From positions 62,001-126,000 of the forward strand of contig NZ_CP121261.1 in assembly GCF_029637605.1 (NCBI RefSeq): DNA of 64,000 bases, in the 5' to 3' direction. The stretch is from Achromobacter spanius. Its GTDB lineage: Bacteria > Pseudomonadota > Gammaproteobacteria > Burkholderiales > Burkholderiaceae_B. A model generated the notes under the pieces. That model worked only from the letters and a program-made list of their open reading frames with translations. It did not search any database and was not told the origin of the DNA. Numbering within the stretch: position 1 is the first letter of the stretch; each line of letters begins with the position of its first letter. This document shows positions 29,245 to 40,703 of this stretch, in pieces. A program made the position numbers and the translations under genes.

Positions 29245-29883
29245 ATGGCATACGATCTCGAAGAACAGGAAAAGCTGGACGCCATCAAGGCTTGGTGGGC
29301 GCGATACGGCACGCTGGTCGTGTCGCTGTTTGCCGCGGTGGCGCTGGCGTGGGGCGGATGGTGGGGCTGGAAGGCCTACGAGTCGCATCGCACCAACCAG
29401 GCCATGGGCTACTTCGAGGCGCTGGAAGACGCAGCCCGCCTGGGGGGCGCTGATTCGTCGGTGCGCATCAAGGCCGCTGCCGCCACGCTGCGCGAACAGT
29501 ATCCGGCCACTGGCTATGCCGCGCGCGGCGCGTTGGTTGCGGCGCAGGCGCTGCAAGCCCAGAAGGACGATGTCGGCGCACGTGAGCAACTGGAATGGCT
29601 GGCGGCGCAGGGCAAGAACCCGTCCATGCAAGCCGTTGCGCGGCTGCGCCTGGCCGGCATGCTGCTGGATCAAAAGCAGTTCGACGCCGCACTGGCGCAA
29701 TTGAACAACCCGCCTGCCGCGTTTGCGGCCTTGTTCGCGGACCGCCGTGGCGATGTGCTGGCCGCGCAGGGCAAGCGCGATGAGGCGCGTGCGGCGTGGC
29801 AAAGCGCCATCGACGGCCTGGGTACGGCGAACCCGCTGACCCAAGTCGTGCAACTGAAATTGGATGCCCTGAGCGGAGCGTGA
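29245..29883 (+). CDS. YfgM-like ancillary SecYEG translocon subunit
   Basis: A 212-residue membrane-anchored protein: short cytoplasmic N-terminus YDLEEQEKLDAIKAWWARYG, one membrane helix at about 22-42, and a periplasmic part with TPR-like helices (AAWQSAIDGL). This matches YfgM, which joins PpiD at the SecYEG exit and helps hand over secreted proteins. Placed between hisS and bamB as in E. coli. Confidence 0.88.
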   Translation: MAYDLEEQEKLDAIKAWWARYGTLVVSLFAAVALAWGGWWGWKAYESHRTNQAMGYFEALEDAARLGGADSSVRIKAAAATLREQYPATGYAARGALVAAQALQAQKDDVGAREQLEWLAAQGKNPSMQAVARLRLAGMLLDQKQFDAALAQLNNPPAAFAALFADRRGDVLAAQGKRDEARAAWQSAIDGLGTANPLTQVVQLKLDALSGA

Positions 29884-29888
29884 CTGTA

Positions 29889-31046
29889 ATGCGTAAATTT
29901 GCACCTGGTCGTACGTGGCGTGGCGCCGTTTGCCTGGCAGGCTTGCTTGCATTGGGCGGTTGCGGCCTGTTTTCCCATGACGACGGCCGTTATGATCCCG
30001 CGCCGCTGACCGAGTACAAGGCTGGCATGTCGGTGCGTCAGGTCTGGTCCACGTCGATCGGCAGTGGTTCCGGCTTGGGCTTTGCGCCCACGGTGCTGGG
30101 TTCAGCCGTCTACGCCGCCACGCCGGACGGTTCGGTCGGCAAATTCGACCTGCAAAGCGGCCGTCCGTTGTGGAAGGCCAAGACCGATACCAAGCTGTCG
30201 GCCGGCGCTGGCAGCGATGGCACCACCACCGCCGTGGCTTCGCCTGATGGCGAAGTCATCGCCTTCGACGACAACGGCAAGGTCAAGTGGAAGGTTCGCG
30301 CCACCAGCGACGTATCCGTACCTCCCGTGGTGGGCTATGGCATCGTCGTGGTCCGTAGCGGCGACTACCGCATCCAGGCGTTCGATGCCAACAGCGGCGA
30401 ACGTGTGTGGAGCGTGCAGCGTCCCGGCCCCTCGCTGGCCTTGCGCAGCGTGTCGCAGATGGTTCTGGCTGAAGGCCTGGTCATCACCGGTCTGCCGGGC
30501 GGCAAGCTGATGGCGATTGCGTCGGACAGCGGCAACGTGCAGTGGGAAGGCACCGTGGCGACGCCGCGGGGCGCCAGCGACCTGGAACGCCTGACCGACG
30601 TCGTCGGCACGCCGCGGATCGCCGGAAATCTTCTTTGCGCAGTGGCCTATCAAGGGCGTATCGTCTGCTTTGAGGTTACGGCTGGCGGCCGTCCGCTGTG
30701 GGCCAAGGATTTCTCCAGCGTCAGCGGCATGACGCTGGATGACCGCTTTGCCTACGCGTCGGATCAAAATAGCGTCGTCAGCGCGTTTGCGCTGGATAAT
30801 GGCGGCAACGTGTGGAAGCAAGCAGCGCTGAAGAACCGTCAACTGACCGCACCGGCCCTGCTGGGCGGCGCGCTCGCGGTTGGCGATCTTGAAGGCTATC
30901 TGCACTTTCTATCGCGTAGTGACGGTAGCCTGATGGCGCGGCTGTCCGTGGGTGGAGGCGCTGTCGTTTCGCCGCCGCAAACCACCCCCCAAGGTGTGCT
31001 GGTCCAGACGGGCAATGGCAATCTCGTCCTGATCGGCGCCAACTAA
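29889..31046 (+). CDS. bamB: Outer-membrane assembly lipoprotein BamB
   Basis: A 385-residue lipoprotein (lipobox LGGC, Cys25) with an eight-bladed beta-propeller built from PQQ-like repeats, e.g. [16 protein letters not shown] and [15 protein letters not shown]. BamB is part of the BAM complex that folds outer-membrane beta-barrels. ATG 29889 gives the proper lipoprotein signal; longer in-frame starts lie inside the previous gene. The conserved hisS-yfgM-bamB-der order supports the call. Confidence 0.95.
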   Translation: MRKFAPGRTWRGAVCLAGLLALGGCGLFSHDDGRYDPAPLTEYKAGMSVRQVWSTSIGSGSGLGFAPTVLGSAVYAATPDGSVGKFDLQSGRPLWKAKTDTKLSAGAGSDGTTTAVASPDGEVIAFDDNGKVKWKVRATSDVSVPPVVGYGIVVVRSGDYRIQAFDANSGERVWSVQRPGPSLALRSVSQMVLAEGLVITGLPGGKLMAIASDSGNVQWEGTVATPRGASDLERLTDVVGTPRIAGNLLCAVAYQGRIVCFEVTAGGRPLWAKDFSSVSGMTLDDRFAYASDQNSVVSAFALDNGGNVWKQAALKNRQLTAPALLGGALAVGDLEGYLHFLSRSDGSLMARLSVGGGAVVSPPQTTPQGVLVQTGNGNLVLIGAN

Positions 31047-31071
31047 AACCTATAGAACAAAGCCTTACACC

Positions 31072-32430
31072 GTGTCTTTCAAGCCTGTCGTTGCCCTGGT
31101 CGGTCGCCCCAATGTGGGGAAGTCGACCCTTTTCAATCGCCTGACGCGATCTCGCGCCGCGTTGGTGGCCGATTTTTCCGGCCTGACCCGCGATCGCCAT
31201 TACGGTGAGGGCAGGGTAGGCGAGATCCCGTTCATCGCTATCGATACCGGCGGTTTCGAACCCGTCGCCAAGGACGGAATTCTGCTGGAGATGGCTCGCC
31301 AAACCCGGCAGGCCATCGCCGAAGCCGACGTGGTGGTGTTTTTGGTCGACGCGCGCGCCGGCCTGAACGCCCATGATCACGAGATCGCCCAACTGCTGCG
31401 CAAGTCTGGCCAGCAGCGCGTTCTGCTGGCGGTGAACAAGGCGGAAGGCATGGGCCTGGGCCCCGCCATTTCCGAATTCCATGAACTTGGCCTGGGTCAA
31501 CCCTATCCGATTTCGGCGGCGCACGGCGACGGCATCGTCGACCTGATTGAGTTGGCACTGAAGGATCTGGCCGAGCCGCCCGCGGAAGAAGAGCCTTTCG
31601 AAGAAGGCGAGGGCGAACACGATCACCGCATCAAGCTGGCCATCGTGGGCCGCCCGAACGTGGGCAAGTCGACGCTCATCAACACGCTGATGGGCGAAGA
31701 GCGCGTGATCGCGTTTGACCTGCCCGGCACGACGCGCGACGCCATCGAAATTGACTTCGACCGCGATGGCCGCCGCTACACGCTGATCGACACTGCCGGC
31801 CTGCGCAAGCGCGGCAAGGTGTTCGAGGCTGTCGAGAAGTTTTCCGTCATCAAGACGCTGCAGGCCATTGAGGCCAGCAACGTCGTGCTGCTGATGCTGG
31901 ACGCGCACACCGAGATCTCCGAGCAGGATGCCCACATTGCGGGCTTCGTGCTGGAAACGGGCCGCGCCGTGGTAGTTGCGATCAACAAGTGGGATGGTCT
32001 GGACGGCGAGGAAAAGGAACGCATCGAACGCGAATTCCAGCGCAAGCTGCGGTTCCTGTCGTTCGCGCGCATGCACACGATTTCGGCGCTGCGCGGGCAG
32101 GGCATCAAGCCGCTGTTGAAGTCCATCAACGCGGCGCATGCCGCGGCGTTCGCCAAATTGTCGACGCCGAAGCTGACGCGCGAATTGCAGGCCGCCATCG
32201 AGCAGCAGCAGCCCCCGCGCAAGGGGATCTTCCGCCCCAAGATGCGCTATGCGCACCAAGGTGGTCAGAATCCGCCGCTGGTCATCATCCACGGCAACGC
32301 GCTGGACGCTATCCCCGATTCCTATCGGCGTTACCTGGAAACACGTTTCCGCAACGCGTTCGATCTGGCCGGAACCCCGTTGCGTATCGAATTCAAGTCG
32401 TCGCATAACCCCTACACGCAGGAAAGCTGA
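31072..32430 (+). CDS. der: Ribosome-assembly GTPase Der (EngA)
   Basis: A 452-residue double GTPase. The first G domain has GRPNVGKST at about residues 9-17, the second GRPNVGKST at about 193-201, and a C-terminal KH-like domain contains the [17 protein letters not shown] tail. Der acts in 50S subunit maturation. The start is GTG 31072 ([15 protein letters not shown]). A 25-bp gap separates it from bamB and 3 bp from hisC. Confidence 0.97.
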   Translation: MSFKPVVALVGRPNVGKSTLFNRLTRSRAALVADFSGLTRDRHYGEGRVGEIPFIAIDTGGFEPVAKDGILLEMARQTRQAIAEADVVVFLVDARAGLNAHDHEIAQLLRKSGQQRVLLAVNKAEGMGLGPAISEFHELGLGQPYPISAAHGDGIVDLIELALKDLAEPPAEEEPFEEGEGEHDHRIKLAIVGRPNVGKSTLINTLMGEERVIAFDLPGTTRDAIEIDFDRDGRRYTLIDTAGLRKRGKVFEAVEKFSVIKTLQAIEASNVVLLMLDAHTEISEQDAHIAGFVLETGRAVVVAINKWDGLDGEEKERIEREFQRKLRFLSFARMHTISALRGQGIKPLLKSINAAHAAAFAKLSTPKLTRELQAAIEQQQPPRKGIFRPKMRYAHQGGQNPPLVIIHGNALDAIPDSYRRYLETRFRNAFDLAGTPLRIEFKSSHNPYTQES

Positions 32431-32433
32431 TCC

Positions 32434-33507
32434 ATGAGCCGTTTCTGGAGTCCCGTGGTCGGGACGCTCAGTCCGTATGTGCCGGGCGAGCAGCCCAAGC
32501 TTCAGAACCTGATCAAGCTGAACACGAACGAGCACCCTTATGGGCCTTCGCCCAGGGTGCTTGAGGCCATCCGTGCAGCCAGTGACGACACCCTCAAACT
32601 GTATCCGGACCCGTCGTCCGATCAGCTGCGCCAAGCCATTGCGACCGCTGTTGGCGTGCAAGCCAACCAGGTCTTTGTGGGCAACGGTTCCGACGAGGTG
32701 CTGGCGCACGCTTTTCTGGCGCTGCTCAAGCACGACAAGCCGCTGCGCTTTCCGGACATCACCTACAGCTTTTATCCGGTCTATTGCGGCCTGTACGGCA
32801 TCCAGTACGAAACGGTGCCGTTGGCGGCAGACTTTTCCATCAACGTTGATGACTACCTGCCGGGCGCAAACGGGCAGGCAGGCGCCATCATCTTCCCGAA
32901 TCCCAATGCGCCTACCGGCCGAGCACTGAGCTTGACCGACGTTGAGCGTATCGTGGCGGCCAACCCGGACGCGGTCGTGGTGGTGGATGAAGCCTATGTG
33001 GACTTCGGCGGTGAATCCGCTGTGGGTCTGGTCGCGCGCTACGACAATCTGCTGGTGGTACAGACGCTGTCCAAGTCGCGTTCGCTGGCTGGGTTGCGCG
33101 TGGGCTTCGCGGTAGGAAGCGCCGAGCTGATCGATGGCCTCGAGCGCGTAAAGAACAGTTTCAACTCCTACCCCATCGATCGCCTGGCATTGGCCGGCGC
33201 AGTGGCGGCATTGGAAGATACAGAGTACTTTGAGCAGACGCGCCAAGCCGTGATCGAAACCCGGTCGCGGATGACGGTGGGCCTGGAGGCGTTGGGCTTT
33301 GAGGTGTTGCCGTCAGCGGCGAATTTCGTGTTCGCGCGGCACCCCTTGAAAGACGCTGCGGGCTTGGCCGCCGCCTTGCGCGAACGCAGCATCATCGTGC
33401 GTCATTTTCGTCATGCGCGCATTGACCAGTTTCTTCGCATTACCGTGGGCACCGACGAGCAGGTAAACCTGCTTCTGAAAGCGCTCGCGGAGGTCCTGCA
33501 AACGTGA
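32434..33507 (+). CDS. hisC: Histidinol-phosphate aminotransferase
   Basis: A 357-residue PLP-dependent fold-type I aminotransferase. Motifs: [47 protein letters not shown] and the PLP-lysine segment [14 protein letters not shown]. It converts imidazole-acetol phosphate to histidinol phosphate. It is probably one of two hisC paralogues, since this copy lies outside the main his operon, 3 bp after der. Confidence 0.95.
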   Translation: MSRFWSPVVGTLSPYVPGEQPKLQNLIKLNTNEHPYGPSPRVLEAIRAASDDTLKLYPDPSSDQLRQAIATAVGVQANQVFVGNGSDEVLAHAFLALLKHDKPLRFPDITYSFYPVYCGLYGIQYETVPLAADFSINVDDYLPGANGQAGAIIFPNPNAPTGRALSLTDVERIVAANPDAVVVVDEAYVDFGGESAVGLVARYDNLLVVQTLSKSRSLAGLRVGFAVGSAELIDGLERVKNSFNSYPIDRLALAGAVAALEDTEYFEQTRQAVIETRSRMTVGLEALGFEVLPSAANFVFARHPLKDAAGLAAALRERSIIVRHFRHARIDQFLRITVGTDEQVNLLLKALAEVLQT

Positions 33508-33551
33508 TTTTCAGAGCCATTTCAGCTTGAAATCTCTGGTGTCACTTTTGC

Positions 33552-33579
33552 TTCCCGGCCAAGTAGCACGGGCCGGGAA
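33552..33579 (+). other. Inverted repeat between hisC and hfq
   Basis: TTCCCGGCC / GGCCGGGAA, perfect 9-bp stem with a 10-base loop, not followed by a T run. It may end the der-hisC transcript weakly or protect its 3' end; the hfq promoter must lie at or just after it. Confidence 0.45.
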
Positions 33580-33665
33580 AACCCTGTAGAGTACATGCTT
33601 CGATGTGCTCCACCAGTACAAGAAAGCACATCATCATTCAATAACAAACAAATGGAGCCTGGCCA

Positions 33666-33902
33666 ATGAGCAATAAAGGGCAAACTTTGCAAGATCCGTT
33701 CCTGAACACGCTGCGCAAGGATCATGTGCCCGTGTCGATTTACTTGGTGAACGGTATCAAGCTTCAAGGGCAAATCGAATCTTTTGATCAGTACGTGGTG
33801 CTGCTGCGTAATACGGTCACGCAAATGGTTTACAAGCACGCCATTTCTACCGTCGTTCCCGCACGCGCCGTCAATTTCCAGGTGGAAGTCCCTGCTGAAT
33901 AG
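33666..33902 (+). CDS. hfq: RNA chaperone Hfq
   Basis: A 78-residue Sm-like protein: [20 protein letters not shown] start, Sm1 region [19 protein letters not shown], and the Sm2 motif [10 protein letters not shown]. Hfq hexamers pair small RNAs with mRNAs. There is almost no C-terminal tail, as in other betaproteobacteria. Next to hflX-hflK-hflC as in most proteobacteria, but separated from hflX by a terminator. Confidence 0.98.
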   Translation: MSNKGQTLQDPFLNTLRKDHVPVSIYLVNGIKLQGQIESFDQYVVLLRNTVTQMVYKHAISTVVPARAVNFQVEVPAE

Positions 33903-33926
33903 TCTCGCTCCAGCTTTACCTTTTTT

Positions 33927-33960
33927 TGCCCGCCGGACGGTTCACGTCGGCGGGCATTTT
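33927..33960 (+). terminator. Rho-independent terminator after hfq
   Basis: TGCCCGCCG / CGGCGGGCA with a 12-base loop, followed by TTTT and preceded by a run of seven T. It separates hfq from hflX, so hflX must be read by read-through or by its own promoter. Confidence 0.85.
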
Positions 33961-33986
33961 CGCTTTGGCTCCAATATGGTGCATGT

Positions 33987-35093
33987 ATGCGCGCTCTGAT
34001 TATCAGCGTCGACCTGGGTGACCCGGACTTCGCTGCCCATGCCGAAGAATTCGCCATGCTGGCCAAGGGGGCGGGCGCTGAAGTCGTCGGCACCCTGACC
34101 GCCCGGCGTGACCGGCCCGACGCCAAGTTCTTCATCGGCTCGGGCAAGGCGGATGAGGCCGTCGGAATGGCGCAGGCCCTATTTGCCGACATAGTCTTGT
34201 TTGACCAACCGCTGTCGCCCGCCCAGCAACGCAACCTGGAGCGCGCGTTTAATCTGCGCGTGGTGGACCGTGTCGCGCTGATCCTGGATATCTTCGCGTT
34301 GCGTGCGAAAAGCCACGAAGGCAAATTGCAGGTCGAACTGGCGCAGTTGCAGCATTTGGCCACGCGACTGACGCGCATGTGGAGCCACCTGGAGCGTCAG
34401 CGCGGTGGTATCGGGATGCGCGGGCCGGGTGAGTCGCAGCTTGAGATGGACCGCCGCATGATCGGCGCCAAGGTCAAGACGCTGCGCGAACGGCTGGACC
34501 GCGTTGAGCGCCAGCGTGTGACCCAGCGTCGTGCGCGGGCGCGAGGCGGCGCCTTGTCGGTGTCGCTGGTGGGTTATACCAACGCGGGAAAATCCACGCT
34601 GTTCAATGCGCTGACGCGCGCGGACAGCTATGCCGCCGACCAGCTCTTCGCAACGCTGGATACCACCACCCGCCGCATCTGGATCGAAGGCGCCGGGTCC
34701 GTCGTGGTGTCGGACACGGTGGGATTCATCCGTGACCTGCCTCACGGCCTGATTGCCGCGTTCCGCGCAACGCTGGAAGAAACCGTGCATGCCGATCTGC
34801 TGCTGCATGTGGTTGATGCAGCCAGCCCCCAGCGCGACGAGCAGATTTTTGAAGTGAACAAGGTACTTGCCGAAATCGGCGCCTCCACCATTCCGACCAT
34901 CCTGGTATACAACAAGATTGACCGGGCTGGGCTGGAACCCCGGGTGGAACGCGATGCACATGGTACGATTGCGCGAGTATTTGTAAGCGCCACCGAGCGC
35001 GCCGGTCTGGATGCGTTGCGCGGGGCAATTGCGGAGACCGGACAGATTGTGGGAAACAATGCCGCGAATTATCAAACTCTTCAATCTGAATGA
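33987..35093 (+). CDS. hflX: Ribosome-splitting GTPase HflX
   Basis: A 368-residue HflX: N-terminal glycine-rich domain (ARRDRPDAKFFIGSGKADE), a helical linker with GGIGMRGPGESQLEMDRR, then a G domain with GYTNAGKST at about residue 195 and DTVGFIRDLPHGLI. HflX rescues stalled ribosomes under heat or antibiotic stress. Its 3' end overlaps the hflK start by 35 bp. Confidence 0.96.
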   Translation: MRALIISVDLGDPDFAAHAEEFAMLAKGAGAEVVGTLTARRDRPDAKFFIGSGKADEAVGMAQALFADIVLFDQPLSPAQQRNLERAFNLRVVDRVALILDIFALRAKSHEGKLQVELAQLQHLATRLTRMWSHLERQRGGIGMRGPGESQLEMDRRMIGAKVKTLRERLDRVERQRVTQRRARARGGALSVSLVGYTNAGKSTLFNALTRADSYAADQLFATLDTTTRRIWIEGAGSVVVSDTVGFIRDLPHGLIAAFRATLEETVHADLLLHVVDAASPQRDEQIFEVNKVLAEIGASTIPTILVYNKIDRAGLEPRVERDAHGTIARVFVSATERAGLDALRGAIAETGQIVGNNAANYQTLQSE

Positions 35094-36363
35094 CCCCGGT
35101 TGGGGTCGTGGGAACAACAATGGCTCCGAGCCGCCGCCGAAGCGGCCTCAAGGCAATGGAGACGGCCCACCTGACCTGGACGAAGTCTGGCGCGATTTCA
35201 ACAATCGCATCGGCTCGTTGTTTGGTCGCAAGGGCGGTGGCGGTGGCAACAATCGCCCCAACAACCGCGGCGGCATGACGCCGCCTTCTCCGCGTGGTGC
35301 GCGCATCGGCCTGGGGGTTATCGCCCTGGTCGCGGCGGGCATCTGGCTGGCCAGCGGCTTCTACATCGTGCAGGAAGGCCAGGTCGCGGTTGTGACCCAA
35401 TTCGGCAAATACAAGAGCACGTCGCAAGCCGGTTTCCAATGGCGCTTGCCGTATCCCATTCAAAGCCAGGAAATCGTCAACGTGTCGCAATTGCGCACGT
35501 TCGAAGTCGGTTTCCGTGGCGGTTCGCGCAACAAGGTCCTGCCTGAAGCGCTGATGCTGACGACGGACGAGAACATCGTCGACATGCAGTTCGTCGTGCA
35601 ATACCGCCTGCGTGCCGATGGCGCACCTGACTATCTGTTTGAAATGCGCGACCCGGACGAATCCGTCCGCCAGGCCTCTGAAACGGCCATGCGCGAAGTC
35701 GTGGGCAAACAGACGATGGACTTCGTTCTGTACGAAGGCCGTACCCAGGTGGCCACGCAAGTACAGGAGTTGATGCAACAGATCCTGGATCGCTACCAAA
35801 GTGGCGTGCAGATCAGCACCGTCGCCATCCAGAACGTGCAGCCGCCCGAGCAGGTGCAAGCCGCCTTCGACGACGCCGTCAAGGCTGGTCAAGACCGCGA
35901 GCGCCAGATCAACGAAGGCCAGGCCTATGCCAACCAGGTTGTGCCGCTGGCCAGTGGTCAGGCGTCGCGCATGACTGAACAGGCTGAAGGCTACAAGGCC
36001 AAGGTCGTGGGCGACGCGCAGGGTAATACATCGCGCTTCACCAGCATTCTGGGTGAATACGAAAAGGCCCCGCTAGTCATGCGCCAGCGCATGTACCTGG
36101 AAAGCATGCAGGACATCTTCACGCGTGCCACCAAGGTCATGGTCGACACCAAGAGCAACAACAACATGTTGTATTTGCCCTTGGACAAGATCATGAATCT
36201 GGCAGCTCAAGACGCTGGCAAGTCCACCGTGGGCAACCCGGGTTCGCCTGCCTTGATCAGTCCGCCGGTTCAACCGCCGTTGCGTAGCAACGTGGTCCCG
36301 GTGCCTCAGTCTTCCGGCAGCAGCAATAGCAACACGCTGCCTCGCGACCGCACGTCGCGCTAA
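35059..36363 (+). CDS. hflK: FtsH-protease modulator HflK
   Basis: A 434-residue SPFH/band-7 protein. It starts with a Gly/Asn/Pro-rich cytoplasmic segment, has one membrane helix at about 83-104, then the band-7 domain (EGQVAVVTQFGKYK) and a coiled coil. HflK and HflC assemble around the FtsH protease at the inner membrane. ATG 35059 gives the typical MPRIIKLFNLNDPGWGRG start, at the cost of a 35-bp overlap with hflX. Confidence 0.95.
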   Translation: MPRIIKLFNLNDPGWGRGNNNGSEPPPKRPQGNGDGPPDLDEVWRDFNNRIGSLFGRKGGGGGNNRPNNRGGMTPPSPRGARIGLGVIALVAAGIWLASGFYIVQEGQVAVVTQFGKYKSTSQAGFQWRLPYPIQSQEIVNVSQLRTFEVGFRGGSRNKVLPEALMLTTDENIVDMQFVVQYRLRADGAPDYLFEMRDPDESVRQASETAMREVVGKQTMDFVLYEGRTQVATQVQELMQQILDRYQSGVQISTVAIQNVQPPEQVQAAFDDAVKAGQDRERQINEGQAYANQVVPLASGQASRMTEQAEGYKAKVVGDAQGNTSRFTSILGEYEKAPLVMRQRMYLESMQDIFTRATKVMVDTKSNNNMLYLPLDKIMNLAAQDAGKSTVGNPGSPALISPPVQPPLRSNVVPVPQSSGSSNSNTLPRDRTSR

Positions 36364-36381
36364 CCCGGAGGAATTCTGATC

Positions 36382-37284
36382 ATGCAACGTTTTATGCCCA
36401 TCCTGGTCGGCCTGCTTATCGTGCTGGCTGCCCTGTCGTCCACCGTCTTCGTCGTGCGCGAGCGCGACTACGCCCTTGTGTTCTCGCTGGGTGAAGTGCG
36501 CAAGACCATCAATGAGCCCGGCCTGTACTTCAAGGCGCCCCCGCCGTTTCAGAACGTGGTGACGCTCGACAAGCGCATTCTTACCATCGAAACCAACGAA
36601 GCCGAACGCATCCAGACTTCCGAAAAGAAGAACCTGCTGATCGACTCCTACGTGAAGTGGCGTATTGCGGATCCCCGTCAATACTACGTTTCGACGGGGG
36701 GCAATGAGCGCGTGGCGCAAGAGCGCCTGCAAGCGCTGATCCGCGACGCCTTGAACGCTTCGGTCAACGTGCGCACGGTGCGCGACGTGGTCTCGACTGA
36801 ACGCGACAAGATCATGGCCGAGATCCTGGCCAACGTGGCCAAGCGCGCCGAGCCTTTGGGCGTGCAGATCGTCGATGTGCGCTTGCGCCGCATTGAATTC
36901 GCGCCGGAAATTTCGGAATCGGTGTACCGCCGCATGGAGGCGGAGCGTACTCGCGTCGCCAACGAGCTGCGCTCCATCGGTGCCGCCGAAGGCGAAAAGA
37001 TTCGCGCCGAAGCGGATCGTCAGCGCGAAGTGATCGTGGCCCAGGCTTATGCCAAGGCTCAGGGCATCATGGGTGAAGGCGACGCCGCCGCCGCCTCGAT
37101 CTATGCGCAAGCCTACGGCAAGAATCCGCAGTTCTACACGTACTACAAGAGCCTGGAAGCCTACCGCGCTTCGTTCTCGAAGCCGGGCGACGTGCTGGTC
37201 GTCGACCCCAGCTCCAGCTTCTTCCAGTTCATGAAGGACCCAACTGGCGAAGCTTTGGCACCGGTCACCGTGCCCGCCAAGTAA
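36382..37284 (+). CDS. hflC: FtsH-protease modulator HflC
   Basis: A 300-residue band-7 protein with an N-terminal membrane helix (about residues 5-24) and the SPFH domain (VVRERDYALVFSLGEVRK, EPGLYFKAPPPFQNV). It partners HflK. The ribosome site GGAGGAATT sits before the ATG, 18 bp after hflK. The operon ends at the terminator at 37308. Confidence 0.96.
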   Translation: MQRFMPILVGLLIVLAALSSTVFVVRERDYALVFSLGEVRKTINEPGLYFKAPPPFQNVVTLDKRILTIETNEAERIQTSEKKNLLIDSYVKWRIADPRQYYVSTGGNERVAQERLQALIRDALNASVNVRTVRDVVSTERDKIMAEILANVAKRAEPLGVQIVDVRLRRIEFAPEISESVYRRMEAERTRVANELRSIGAAEGEKIRAEADRQREVIVAQAYAKAQGIMGEGDAAAASIYAQAYGKNPQFYTYYKSLEAYRASFSKPGDVLVVDPSSSFFQFMKDPTGEALAPVTVPAK

Positions 37285-37307
37285 GTCGGCTGCGTATCGC
37301 GGAACGA

Positions 37308-37338
37308 AAAGCCCCTTGGAAATCCAAGGGGCTTTTTC
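37308..37338 (+). terminator. Rho-independent terminator of hflX-hflK-hflC
   Basis: AAGCCCCTTGG / CCAAGGGGCTT with a 4-base loop and a T run, 24 bp after the hflC stop. Confidence 0.92.
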
Positions 37339-37430
37339 TTGATACCCAGCCAGGCCAGGGGCCACACAAGGGAATAAGGGGACGGTTTGGCGGCGCCTGA
37401 ATCCCGGCTGGCGCTGCCCGCTGACTCATG

Positions 37431-37436
37431 TACAAT
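37431..37436 (+). promoter_or_regulatory. Candidate -10 box upstream of hisZ
   Basis: TACAAT preceded by CATG; no good -35 is seen. A start near 37443 would place a terminator-like hairpin about 20 nt into the transcript. Confidence 0.45.
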
Positions 37437-37462
37437 ACCGCGTAAGCTAGAAAACATTCCGC

Positions 37463-37501
37463 AGCGGCTGAGCGGGCTTACGCCCCCTCAGCCGCTTTTT
37501 C
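37463..37501 (+). terminator. Terminator or attenuator in the hisZ leader
   Basis: Perfect 10-bp stem AGCGGCTGAG / CTCAGCCGCT with a 14-base loop, followed by five T. It lies only 48 bp before the hisZ ATG and after the candidate promoter, so it either ends a short RNA of about 60 nt or attenuates hisZ-purA. No upstream gene needs it, since hflC already has its own terminator. Confidence 0.75.
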
Positions 37502-37549
37502 GTTTGGGCGACGCCCACGCATCACTTGGCGTTATTCAGGTAAACATTC

Positions 37550-38707
37550 ATGGGTAACTGGTTGCTGCCCGAGAGCCTTGCCGACGTACTTCCGGCAGAG
37601 GCCCGGCGCATCGAGGAATTGCGTCGCGAACTTCTCGATTTGTACCGTACTTACGGCTTCGAGCTGGTCGCGCCGCCCCTGGTCGAATACATCGATTCAT
37701 TGCTGTCCGGTACCGGTAGCGATCTGGATCTGCGCACTTGCAAGCTGGTTGATCAGCTGACTGGGCGCACTCTGGGTGTTCGGGCCGACATGACTCCTCA
37801 GGTCACGCGCATTGATGCGCACTTGTTGAACCGCGCAGGCGTGACCCGCCTGTGCTATTGCGGCAACGTGCTGCACGCTCGCCCGGCTGATCTGCTGTCC
37901 AGTCGTGAGCTGTTGCAGATCGGCGCCGAGATCTACGGTCATGCGGGTTTTGAAGCCGATCTGGAAATCATCCAGCTTGTGTTGGAAACCGTGGCGATCG
38001 CCGGGGTGCGCAACCCCCGTCTGGACTTGTGCCATCCGGGTGTGGTTCGCGCCATCGTCGAGTCGGATCCGGCTGCCGTGGCGTTGGCGGAAGACGTTAT
38101 CCGTTTGCTGCGCGATAAGGACGTGCCGGGGTTGGGTGAGCTGGCCTCGCGCGCACCGGGCATGCGTGAAGAGACGCTTAAGGCACTGACCTTGCTGCCG
38201 AATTTGTACGGCGGTCCGGAGGTGTTGAAAAACGCGCGCCGAGAATTGCCGTTGTTGCCGGGTGTGGCGTCGGCATTGGACGCGCTGCAAGCGCTGGTGG
38301 ACGCGATGCCTAACGTGGCGTTCGGAGTCGATCTGGCCGATGTGGGTGGTTATGGCTACCACTCGGGCGTGAAGTTCGCGCTGTATGCGGAAGGCTGGCA
38401 CGATGCGCTGGTCAGTGGCGGCCGCTACGACGACGTCAGTCGTGCATTCGGTCGGGCTCGTCCCGCGACTGGTTTCAGTCTGGATTTACGCAAACTGGCG
38501 GCAGGTTTGCCGCCAGCGGAACGGGCGCGTGCGGTTCGCGCGCCTTGGGGGCAAGCCCCCGCCTTGACCGAGGCGGTTCGCCGTCTGCGCCGGTCAGGGG
38601 AAATTGTCGTTCAGGTATTGCCCGGTCACGAGCAGGATCAGGACGAATTCGTTTGCGATCGCGAGCTGGCGCTGCAAGATGGCGCCTGGACGGTCAGAAC
38701 GCTGTGA
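37550..38707 (+). CDS. hisZ: ATP phosphoribosyltransferase regulatory subunit HisZ
   Basis: A 385-residue HisRS-like protein without synthetase activity. It keeps the class II fold ([62 protein letters not shown]) but lacks the anticodon domain. HisZ pairs with short-form HisG to start histidine synthesis. Upstream of purA, as in many betaproteobacteria. Confidence 0.95.
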   Translation: MGNWLLPESLADVLPAEARRIEELRRELLDLYRTYGFELVAPPLVEYIDSLLSGTGSDLDLRTCKLVDQLTGRTLGVRADMTPQVTRIDAHLLNRAGVTRLCYCGNVLHARPADLLSSRELLQIGAEIYGHAGFEADLEIIQLVLETVAIAGVRNPRLDLCHPGVVRAIVESDPAAVALAEDVIRLLRDKDVPGLGELASRAPGMREETLKALTLLPNLYGGPEVLKNARRELPLLPGVASALDALQALVDAMPNVAFGVDLADVGGYGYHSGVKFALYAEGWHDALVSGGRYDDVSRAFGRARPATGFSLDLRKLAAGLPPAERARAVRAPWGQAPALTEAVRRLRRSGEIVVQVLPGHEQDQDEFVCDRELALQDGAWTVRTL

Positions 38708-38711
38708 CTAA

Positions 38712-40079
<1,368 letters not shown>

Positions 40080-40094
40080 TCGGGTTAATATTCC

Positions 40095-40133
40095 AAAGGC
40101 CGCCGCCGGTCTCATACCGGCGGCGGCCTTTTC
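40095..40133 (+). terminator. Rho-independent terminator after purA
   Basis: Very strong stem AAGGCCGCCGCCGGT / ACCGGCGGCGGCCTT with a 5-base loop and TTTT, 16 bp after purA. Confidence 0.92.
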
Positions 40134-40160
40134 GTATCTTTAAGCAGGAGATGCTTACCT

Positions 40161-40703
40161 ATGAGCACGCCGACCAATGATGAAAGCCATCTGTGGGTGA
40201 CGTGGGACGATTACAACCGGTTGATCGAGCGCCTTACCTTGCAGGTGCACCAATCGGGATGGAAGTTCGACAAGATTCTGTGTCTGGCGCGCGGCGGCAT
40301 GCGCGTCGGCGATGTTATGTCCCGTATTTTTGACGTGCCGCTGGGCATCCTGGCGACCAGCAGCTATCGCGAGGCCGCGGGCACGAAGCAGGGCGACATG
40401 GATATCGCCCAGTTCATCACGATTACGCGCGGCACCTTGTCCGGGCGCGTGTTGCTGGTTGACGACATGGTCGATACCGGGAAAACCTTTAACAAGGTTT
40501 ACGACCACTTGAAGCGCCAGTTCGCGGACATTACCGAACTGCGTAGCGCGGTGTTGTGGTGGAAGGGGCATTCCCAGGCCACCCCCGACTATTACGTCGA
40601 AAAGCTGCCGACGAATCCTTGGATTCACCAGCCGTTCGAAGATTACGACAGCCTGCGTCCGCATCAGTTGGAAGCCTGGATCCGCAAGGGCCATACGAGC
40701 TGA
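40161..40703 (+). CDS. Phosphoribosyltransferase, hypoxanthine/xanthine-guanine type
   Basis: A 180-residue type I PRTase. The PRPP-binding motif VLLVDDMVDTGKT is at about residues 96-108, and the N-terminal LCLARGGMRVGDVMSR fits purine salvage enzymes of the Gpt-like group. It likely salvages xanthine, guanine or hypoxanthine. It lies downstream of purA but behind that gene's terminator. Exact base specificity is not readable. Confidence 0.88.
   Translation: MSTPTNDESHLWVTWDDYNRLIERLTLQVHQSGWKFDKILCLARGGMRVGDVMSRIFDVPLGILATSSYREAAGTKQGDMDIAQFITITRGTLSGRVLLVDDMVDTGKTFNKVYDHLKRQFADITELRSAVLWWKGHSQATPDYYVEKLPTNPWIHQPFEDYDSLRPHQLEAWIRKGHTS

Noticed and set aside
30778..33246. Long reverse ORF across der and hisC (822 codons)
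   Set aside because: Spans two genuine genes on the other strand and has no family signature.
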